64,000 nucleotides of DNA, taken from positions 196,933-260,932 of the forward strand of contig NW_019091657.1 in NCBI RefSeq assembly GCF_001949145.1. The letters are read 5' to 3'. The notes below the pieces were generated by a model that saw nothing but the letters and a program-made list of their open reading frames with translations, was not told the origin of the DNA and searched no databases. Made by a program: the position numbers and the translations under genes. The stretch is from Acanthaster planci. Taxonomy: Eukaryota; Echinodermata; Asteroidea; Valvatida; Acanthasteridae. Below, piece after piece: positions 56,570 through 64,000 of this stretch. The first letter of the stretch is position 1, and every line of letters begins with the position of its first letter.

Positions 56570-57292
56570 ATGGTTTAAGCACATTAACCCCTTTACATTA
56601 TTTAAAGCTAATCGAGTGGCACATCGTGACCTTAAACTGTGAAGACCGTAATCACTAGTATCTGTAATACCAATTGATTTCAGAGCATATATAATTCTCT
56701 GCACCTAGTGTAAGCTAGTGGTTTATTCCGAGTACGCTTGTAAGATTTGGTGGAAGAACAAAATTTAAGGGGTAAAAATAAACTCATCGTCCCAATACCT
56801 ATACCGGGTCTGTGCAAAAACCTTAGCAAAATACAAAATGGCGAATGACTCTCTTGAGAAAATGGAATAAACGTCACATTACGCTGCCTGAATGTATAAG
56901 TTTTTGATTTAGGAATGAAATCCTCATAACCTTTGCTGGTGGGAAGAACCAAAATATGATTGCATTTCATTTCTGCAATTTCATTCTGTCTTATATACAC
57001 ATAACATGTAGTGCGAAGCTGCACAATCATCTTTGGCAAAGATGTCCAGTATTTTCTTAAGTTGCTCCAAAGTTAAAGGAACCTTTTGAGCCAGAGGGTG
57101 GTGAAGATCTTTTCTGAAACTAATCAGCATAAGTTGAACAAGAGGAGAATCTACAGTATGGATGTGAACAATCATTAAGGAGTGAAGCCATTTTATGGTA
57201 GCAGCAGTTGTTGTAATGACACTATCAGAATTGGACCTGAACTTGAGTTCAGAAAAATAAACTGTCAAAACATCTTCCCCTACTGGAAACAA
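56570..57292 (-). pseudogene. DIRS-like retroelement, tyrosine recombinase part
   Basis: On the minus strand, FPVGEDVLTVYFSEL, TAATIKWLHSL, DSPLVQLMLISFRKDLHHP and PLTLEQLKKILDIF form the N-terminal SAM-like domain. FIPKSKTYTFRQRNVTFIPF, then FCSSTKSYKRTRNKPLAYTR, form the core, and GLHSLRSRCAT at 56647-56615 carries the HxxR box (56641-56630). The segment with the first catalytic Arg is damaged by a frameshift near 57000, and the Tyr-containing end is not recognisable. A recombinase downstream of RT and RNase H is the mark of DIRS-group elements. Confidence 0.85.
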
Positions 57293-57559
57293 AGACGAAA
57301 TTTATTCTCAACCAACCATTTTACAAAAAGTCGACACCTGTAAAAATATGAATTGCATGTGCCCTCCGACTTGGAAGCAATAGCCTCACACAACAATTAT
57401 TCCTTACGACCGGAAATTGCAGGTGGAAATTCTAGCCAAAAAGGTTGCTGGAGAACAATCTGTGTAAAAACAAAGGATAGCATTACCGGACACTATATAC
57501 ACTAAATAATCTGAATTTTGACGGCGCCCACTAGATTCTCACAAATTCAGATAACCCAA

Positions 57560-58340
57560 GCAAAGAATTTTTATTTCTTGCATGAATTAGGGCAAAATTT
57601 CCAGGCACTGTAATCATGTCTACTATGAAGGGCTTGAAGGTTGTCCGTAATATTGGCCAAAATGGGCTGGACAGTCACCACGGGAAAACCAGAAAAAATG
57701 AAAAAGAACCTGGGGAATTAAGGAAACCGGAGGAACTAATAAAACATTTTCAGCGGACCAGTCTTGCGCAAAAGCGTCAATGGCTTCGGCCCCCGGATTC
57801 CTAAATCTGGAAAAGAAATGAGGCAATTTGGCATTATAGTAGGAAGCAAAACAGTCGACGGTTAAGGGACCCCACCTGTCAATGATGGATTTGAAAAGTT
57901 CATCAGAAAGACCCCAATCATCAACGTCTAATAATTTGCTGACAAAATCGGCTTGTTCATTAAGAGAGCTGGGAATCCATTCAATTTCGAGATAGATTTG
58001 GTTTTCTGAGCAAAAATAAAAGAAAGCCAAAGACTGGAGATGAGGTTTCATGCTGCCAACTTCAATTACTTTGGAAGCCGCTTGATTATGTGTGAAAACT
58101 TTGACATGAGATTTTGCGATCAATAGCAAGAAAGAACATGATGAAAAAAACACTGTTTCCAACTCTTGCCAAGTTTAACTTTTTTATTTATTATCTGAGG
58201 AAACTTTTTTATCGGCCATGTGACCATTACTGCAAATAACAGCTCCCGAGGTGAAAGAACTGGTGTCTGAGCTGATGATTTTGTTCATTTTGGGAGATAG
58301 AAAAAGAAACATTGGTTTAAACGAGAAACATTCTTGTGCC
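57560..58340 (-). pseudogene. DIRS-like retroelement, RNase H part
   Basis: The minus strand reads NKIISSDTSSFTSGAVICSN (first RNase H Asp region), then after a shift METVFFSSCSFLLLIAKSHV, VFTHNQAASKVIEVGSMKPH, IEWIPSSLNEQADFVSK and the DIRS-typical RWGPLTVDCFASYYNAKLPH. Tyr/His residues such as FTHNQAA replace the usual FTDNQAA, so a catalytic Asp is lost. The linker to the recombinase continues to about 57560 in a shifted frame. Confidence 0.88.
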
Positions 58341-58341
58341 A

Positions 58342-58665
58342 GAATACGCCATTTGCGAGTTAAATTTGAATAAAATCTGGCACACTGAGGTATCTGATTA
58401 CACGTAAACATAACAATTCGGGGCAAGCTTTTGCTTAGCGACCACCCTCTCTGGAATGGACTGGTTCCTTTGTGCCCTTCTTTTCCATTGAGAACAGTGT
58501 ATTGTTGCAAGGCGTCTCTTATGTAACTAAGGAAAAACTTGCCCCGAATCACAACGTATAGCAACAGTGGCTTTAGTACAGAGAATTCCAATTGTTATGT
58601 TAACGTAATTTAAAGAACTCAGTGTACAAGATTTTATTCAAGTTTAACTCGCAAAAGGCTTATTC
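58342..58665. repeat. 324-bp foldback inside the DIRS-like element
   Basis: The left arm GAATACGCCATTTGCGAGTT and the right arm (reverse strand) GAATAAGCCTTTTGCGAGTT begin inverted copies that run for about 75 bases, including TGAATAAAATCT, ACACTGAG and ACATAACAATT. Inner words ATTCGGGGCAAGCTTTT and AAAAACTTGCCCCGAAT pair as well. It separates the RT thumb from the RNase H and breaks the reading frame. Confidence 0.75.
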
Positions 58666-59447
58666 AAGTGAGCTCGGATAGACAAGAATTATCAAGTCTG
58701 ATGATCTTATCCTCATCTTTAGCTATCGCTATGGTGCTTTGACTATTTCTGGACATTAATCTACTGACACTACTGACTACAGGAGATAAAGAAATAATCC
58801 GGCTAACTACAGAATGTAAATTCCTAACCAAACAATTGGGGGATGATTGTAAAGAAACAATAGCCGATTGAAGTTTTTGAACACGATGATCCAAAACCTT
58901 AAGAATTCCACTATTAACATCCCAAGAAATGCCTAACCAAACAATGGACGAGGAAGGCTTCCATTTACTTTTGTTAATGTTATAAACGAAACCAGCTTTC
59001 ACGAGATCTGATTTTACATGAAGCGATATATCGGCGGCTAATTTAGACTGCTCAGAAGGAGGAAGATTGGAAAGAGGAACAACAACTAAACCATCATCCA
59101 AATACAACACCATGAAGATGCCTCATGAACGCCAATGAGAAACAAGGGGCTATTTTAGCTTTGTGAAAACTAGAGGAGCAGAAGTTAGTCCAAACGACAA
59201 AACTGAACTGACAATACTTCTGAATGCCACCTATAATCCAGGAAAAGCCTAAATATTTTTGAAATTGAGGATGAATGTCAACGTAATGATAGCCGGATTT
59301 GAGATCGAATGAAAATAGAGAATTTGGCTTGAAATACTGCAAAACAATCTTCCAATCTTTGAATTTGAAGTGATATTTTGTGATAATGTTATTCAACTGA
59401 CTCAGATCTAAAATCAGACGCTTTTTATTCGAGGCTTGACACACCAC
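58664..59447 (-). pseudogene. DIRS-like retroelement, reverse transcriptase palm and thumb
   Basis: The minus strand encodes KKRLILDLSQLNNIITKYHF, FSFDLKSGYHYVDIHPQFQK, YLGFSW and, after a shift near 59110, MVLYLDDGLVVVPLSN with an intact YLDD. The thumb follows with FVYNINKSKWKPSSSIVWLG. These are DIRS-group RT features (DLKSGYHHVDIHP---KYLGFSW). Only one shift lies within the palm. Confidence 0.92.
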
Positions 59448-60024
59448 TGAAAGAGGGCTAGTAACATAAGAGGGGGCCCCCCTATCTTGATAATTCTATT
59501 GGAAGCCAGGAGTTCCGAAACCGACTCTGTGACAAAACCATAATTGTGGAGAGCTGAAGCGTTATTTGGTAGGAAATGAGATGGGGGCTCTTCTGAAAAC
59601 CATAACATAAGACCCTCCCTTGTAATGGACAGAATCATACCAGGTGCACCAATACTGACCCAAATTTCAGAATGCAACTTGAGTCTTCTGTACCTTTGAC
59701 ATTGACAGTGTCTGAATTTATATCAGGATAGCGATCACAATGTACACTGTATATGTCGGAAACTTTGTCAGCGACAGAGCTAGGACTTGGATGATGCTTC
59801 AAGTTCCGAGTTTGCCGAGTTCTGAGGTTGCAGTGGCAATGGAAGGAGTAAAGGGGCGAAAGGGCAGTGCAAATTGACCTGGGATGTCTCTGGCAGGAGT
59901 GGGAAAGGGTTGATATCTGAGCCTGGATCCACCTTCGTATCGTGCAACATTGGAGTACTTGTGTAGCAGCAGAGTACATGTACATGTATATTGTTTTGTC
60001 AATTAGGCACTCCATACTTAACAA
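59414..60024 (-). pseudogene. DIRS-like retroelement, RT N-terminal and gag-end part
   Basis: HSEIWVSIGAPGMILSITRE, then PPSHFLPNNASALHNYGFVT and SELLASNRIIKI lead into the RT fingers. Upstream, in another frame, YPDINSDTVNVKG and, at 59935-59805, the Pro/Arg-rich YQPFPTPARDIPGQFALPF with ATSELGKLGT look like the end of the DIRS gag. The 5' end of the element is not recognised beyond about 60020. Confidence 0.75.
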
Positions 60025-60029
60025 CTTCC

Positions 60030-61240
60030 GTTGTCAATGCATGCTGGGATTGAAGGATGTTATGTTAATGATGTTAAGATGGCTGACACGGTGACAGTGG
60101 ATAATGATGATTGATTAAAACCTTTTACACTTGAATGGAAAGAATCTGGACCAATGGCCCAGGTTGCTGCAGTTGAAGTAGTTTTTCTTACAATGCTCGA
60201 CATGCCTGTAAGTTACAGGCATGTCGAGCATTGTAAGAAAAAAGAATACCAGGCAAGACATCTCTAATAATATACAGACTGAGCGATAAAATGCTACATG
60301 TGCCAATGGGCTCTTCCAAAACTTTGGCAGCAGTTTAGATTCTTGACATGGAACAGCCTTGAGACGATGAGGGGTCAAGTGATATAATGTTCCACGATCT
60401 TATTTTAAAGATGGCGACTGTGAGAGCAAGTCCGTGAGATTGAATGGGTGAAGATGAAGGCAAAAAGACTGGAAAATACCAGGAGAACATGAGTGAAATC
60501 ATTCAATAAACGGCACTAAGAAAGTGGAGAGGTAAGGATCATCTCTGTGTGCAAAAGAAATTGCGCCCACGATGATAAGTAGGTGCGCCGAAAATTTTCA
60601 GTACGCCGACACAAAATTGCGTATACGGATGTGTGGCTAAGGATAGATCGGGAGTGACAGTCCGTGCCACACTGGTAGGGCTAACTACAGCCCTATTTGT
60701 GGGGCTACCCCAGACCCCACAGCGGTCGATTAAAAAAGTAAGGACTCGGCGAAAACGCCTTCTATGAAACTCTTTTGCGTGAATGGATCACTCACCCCAT
60801 CAAACCAGCGATGTATTACTTTGGGCGATTTCCAGTTCGTAGAAGTCTGTGAAATTTTGGTTTTGATTTGAGCCATTCGTTTACTCATGTAGGATGTGTC
60901 CTTCCTCCATGGGTACGGGTGCAGTGCACTGATCTCTATAATAAAATCTGGATAGCGCATTGGCTGTTCTTAATCTTGTTGACGTCAACGGCTGCCATAT
61001 TGCTACTCCCAAACAACGAAGCGGCAATGTAAACATTGTACATGTACATGCCACCATGATGCCACATGTTCTCCATGCGCGGACGGTGCCAGTTGTGGGC
61101 CGTGTTTATCCCATATTTCCCTGGTCACTTTCACGAATGACAACCCAGAAGCACATCGTGTTGGGCACTTAACTGCAAAAATTGGCAGGTCAATGGATGT
61201 AGGCAAACATTTCACGGTAAGTGACACAGTAAAAAGAATG
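60030..61240. promoter_or_regulatory. possible promoter-like region (motif cluster)
   Basis: GCATGCTGGGATTGAAGG at about 60040 resembles a ZNF143/SBS site read on the minus strand. AAGATGGCTGAC (60079), AAGATGGCGACTG (60411) and, inverted, GGCTGCCATATTG (60990) resemble YY1 sites, and TGACGTCA-like TTGACGTCAACG is at 60979. TTTCACGGTAAGTGAC at 61213 is a good donor on the plus strand. No coding exon can be assigned, so this is a guess from motifs. Confidence 0.2.
60182..60242. repeat. perfect hairpin, 30-bp arms, one-base loop
   Basis: TTTTTCTTACAATGCTCGAC plus ATGCCTGTAA (60182-60211) is followed by G and then by the exact complement (60213-60242). No mismatch is present. Confidence 0.95.
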
Positions 61241-62194
61241 ACGCTTCGGTTAGGCCGTGGTCATAATGGTTAGGCCAAGCCATAGCATAGGCATACCGTC
61301 ATCGACAGTGGGCCCTAGCTAGGCCTACATGCTAATGTGAGACGTGTTCGGACACGGAAATTGGGACAGTAGGCTTGGGGTTAGATGTTCGTCCGTTTTC
61401 AGGAACAAAAAGGTTAACTGTGTCAAAATAAAGCCTTTTCAATAGGCTCTGGGTAGGCCTCGGGCACACTCCGTAATTAGTCAAATAGATAACCTTGAAA
61501 TTCGGCCCCATACTGGCCTGATGTTCATGCACAAAAAACACAGCTCTGACAAGAAGTGACAATTTTTTGACTCCCCTAATACTTCGCACACAACCACTGA
61601 AGATGAGGCAGGGCAGGGTACAGTCCGTTTTCCTTGTAGAACTATCATGTTGAAGTTTAAAGGCAAGACAACTTTTTCCCATATTTAAAATTTCCTTGGG
61701 GCACAATTCTCATCTGAAAGTGTGGATCATAAAACAAGGAGAGATAGGCCTAAGTGCTTTAATCAATTCACAGAATCATGCTTTGATTAAGACTGGCTAG
61801 ATTGCTCCTCTTAAACTTTGGGGGGGGGCCCTGTACAGTTACTTTTTAACCATTTTCATCATCTACAAAATCTCAGCTGTTTTTGTAACTGGGCCCCGAA
61901 GCCTACACAGGTGGTAAATGTAGCTTATCATATTTCCATTTACTAAAGAACATTTCACTTGAAGTTCTGTATTGGCTCTTCATGGTCTGACGTGTAAGCA
62001 GCTGTTCTCTGAGTATCTAAATTTAAGAACAATTTTATACTTAAATTTTCATGCATCTTTTATGCAAGATCTGATGTGTAACATTTGGATAGGCTATTGT
62101 TTTGGAAAAAATTTTACTTCTACCTAGTATAGTATGTGAATTCCCTGTGTACTGACCATGCATGTGACCACTTCTTAAATATAATTTTTCTATT
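61241..62194. other. no recognisable gene
   Basis: No protein family or RNA gene seen; a run of nine Gs lies near 61820. Confidence 0.45.
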
Positions 62195-62375
62195 TGTTTT
62201 GAGCAGAAGTATCCCTCTCATCAGTTGAAAAGAGCTGTGTTGGTCAGGAGTGCTCATTTTGTTGGCAGGGATGTGACTACACCGTGTACACTTCGCAGGC
62301 ATGTGTGAACCAGCCAAGTTCAGTTACTTGGTCCAGCTTGGGGCTCATTGCCCTTATGATCCATTTTGGAAAGTT
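62195..62375 (+). repeat. old dispersed repeat, copy 3 of 3
   Basis: TTGAGCAGAAGTATCCCTC, TCAGTTGAAAAGAGCTGTGT, TTTTGTTGGCAGGGATGTG and TTGGTCCAGCTTGGGGCTC follow the order of 7900-8100. Confidence 0.55.
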
Positions 62376-64000
62376 TAATTGGTTTCAGCACATCATAGTG
62401 TATATACATGTAGTTGTCAATTTATTAATTCATGACCTGTATTGAGTAGCATGCATTTGTTGGATTAATTGCAATACAAGTGTGTGGACATAATTTTCCC
62501 ATTACCCTTTTGTGTTGGCTCACTCTTACTGATGAAAAGTACCCCAGGTTGACTTAGTGAGCTCTTGGTCATTCAGTGTATGGTTTTCCTTGAGCATTGC
62601 TAAGAGTGGTTCAATTCCACTGGTACTTCATGAAGTTGTGAGACACACATTCAGGAACCTTTGTTATTCTGCAGCGTCACTTTTGACTTACATGTACTTC
62701 ACAGAAATGTTCAACCAAGGATTGCCTATTTAGAAATTCCAAGTGAAGGCACCACCACTTTGCTATTACCTGGCAAAAAAACCCCAAAATATAATATTAC
62801 ATCTTCACCTGGAAAGTTTGGGACAATTTTAACCCTTTTATACCAGGTATACATACATTACAAGGCCTAGAATTTAACAGAATAGGCATGATATTATTGT
62901 TCTCATAACTATTGTTACTCCACAGCTTTTAAGAAGAGTTGCCAGATCCATTATTTGGGTGAAGGACATTTCAGGTATTTTTTGTGTCCTGTTCATAAAT
63001 ATGCATGAACATTTCTTCAGTTTAGCGTGCAATATTTCTTTGTTTTATGTTATAATCAGAAATATTTTCCAGTCGACAAAGCTGCAAGTAAACAACAGAT
63101 TAGTCCATGAAATGTTAGCTTTGCTTATTATACCACGTAGCAGATTTCCACTACAATATGCACAATAATTTGTAATCACCAGGAACAAGTCCATGGTAGT
63201 GAAATGGAAGAGGGGGAGTCAAAATCATTAACAAGTTTCAAATCATCAACATTGGGAGATTTTAAACAAAGATCTAATCTTTTCGTTTGAGTAGTTCTGA
63301 TTGAAAATCCACATTTGCCATCTTGGCTTATACTCCACACAAGCCCTGTCATTAAAAAAAATGTTGACACTGTATAAGCATATGTACTATTCACACTGTC
63401 TATGTGAATACATGTCCAAATGGGCTTGAACGATCATGTGTGCATTTAATGAGTTTTAAAATTCAGTGTTTACAGGTCACAATTATTGTGGTCTTATGTC
63501 CCGGGTACATTGTAAAATACTCTCTCCATAAATATTCACATGTACATACATACTGGTTTATGGAAATAGCCCCACAGGAAGTTGGAGGTGGTCATGCCAG
63601 CTATTTGAAAATCCTGTGTGCTTGTAAGTTGTATTGCAATTATTGTGGCCTTTTGTACATGGTATATAACAAATTATACTGTCTGTGTTCCACAAATATA
63701 TATGTATACACTAGTTTATGTAAAAGGCCTCACAGCTAGTTGGAGGTCACGGTGGTCATGTACATTTGTTTTCATTTTAAAACATATTGTAAATGTTGCA
63801 ATAGTAGCCTCTTCTCTGACACTTCATGAGGTTCACCTTTTGTAGATATTTATGTATACATACTGTTTGCCAGTCAACTACACACACTTAAAAGAAAGTG
63901 TTCCACCATGTGTTTATCTTCACTCTAGCCTAATATTATTTCTTGACTTCCCCACTGAAATGCAAGTCAAAGCTGTAAAAAGAATGCCCTTGGTTTACCT
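62376..64000. other. no recognisable gene
   Basis: Two similar segments near 63480-63610 and 63625-63760 share ATTATTGTGG, CCTTTTGTAC/TCTTATGTCC, ACTGGTTTATG/ACTAGTTTATG and GTTGGAGGT, suggesting a tandem duplication of about 150 bases. No gene is recognised. The frame at 63394-63176 (minus) has no known relative. Confidence 0.4.

Noticed and set aside
60960-61227. Frames on both strands around a good plus-strand donor, considered as a THAP-type zinc finger exon
   Set aside because: The Cys/His spacing does not fit a THAP or other zinc-finger pattern on either strand.

Overview
The window is eukaryotic, AT-rich, intron-bearing DNA of a metazoan, with a scaffold gap of Ns at 31365-32256. The mix of a cytosolic-type sulfotransferase gene with vertebrate-like exon structure, BEL/Pao, Gypsy and DIRS-like retroelements, Crypton-like recombinase remains, several LINE types, a tRNA-derived SINE, many small foldback elements and frequent TACATGTA motifs suggests a marine invertebrate deuterostome (cephalochordate, hemichordate or echinoderm). 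That taxonomic guess is low confidence.

Main host gene: the minus strand carries a sulfotransferase (SULT-like) gene. Four coding exons can be placed: 34324-34159 (start codon and first part of the PAPS loop), 29733-29606, 7844-7595 (catalytic His, PAPS-binding Arg/Ser) and 5432-5338. All have AG acceptors and GT donors, their phases match (1, 0, 1, 0), and together they give 213 uninterrupted residues. The last two coding exons expected for this family are not seen and should lie left of position 1. The gene therefore spans at least 34 kb, and its 21.8-kb second intron has become a retrotransposon nest.

Layout, left to right: 1-95 SINE tail; 1.7-9.5 kb dispersed repeats, a SINE and foldback elements around SULT exons; 9.9-10.8 kb Crypton-like tyrosine recombinase fossil (minus); 10.9-11.7 kb LINE fossil (minus); 11.8-18.9 kb BEL/Pao element (plus) with probable LTR repeats; 19.0-22.6 kb Gypsy element (minus); 23.0-23.3 kb foldback; 23.45-25.8 kb second, truncated BEL/Pao copy (plus); 26.2-26.7 kb capped foldback; 26.9-27.7 kb degenerate array of CRE-like palindromes; 27.75-28.7 kb LINE fossil (plus); 29.6 kb SULT exon; 29.8-30.9 kb GACTTG-rich repeats; 31.3-32.7 kb gap flanked by a capped GACG minisatellite; 34.2 kb first SULT coding exon; 35.6-38.5 kb repeats with a nested MITE; 39.5-42.8 kb L1-like LINE fossil (minus); 44.7-45.9 kb TIR element; 47-53.3 kb mostly unannotatable with more capped repeats; 54.7-55.4 kb two phase-compatible candidate exons of an unrecognised gene (minus); 56.6-60.0 kb DIRS-like retroelement (minus) with RT, RNase H and tyrosine recombinase parts; 60.0-61.3 kb a possible promoter region; 61.3-64 kb nothing clear.

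Most mobile-element coding regions are broken by stops, frameshifts or deletions, and several have lost catalytic residues. The SULT exons are clean. The least explained structures are a recurring cap plus GACG/GTCG-rich minisatellite family that forms inverted pairs, a 324-bp foldback inside the DIRS element, and a perfect 30-bp-arm hairpin with a one-base loop at 60182-60242.
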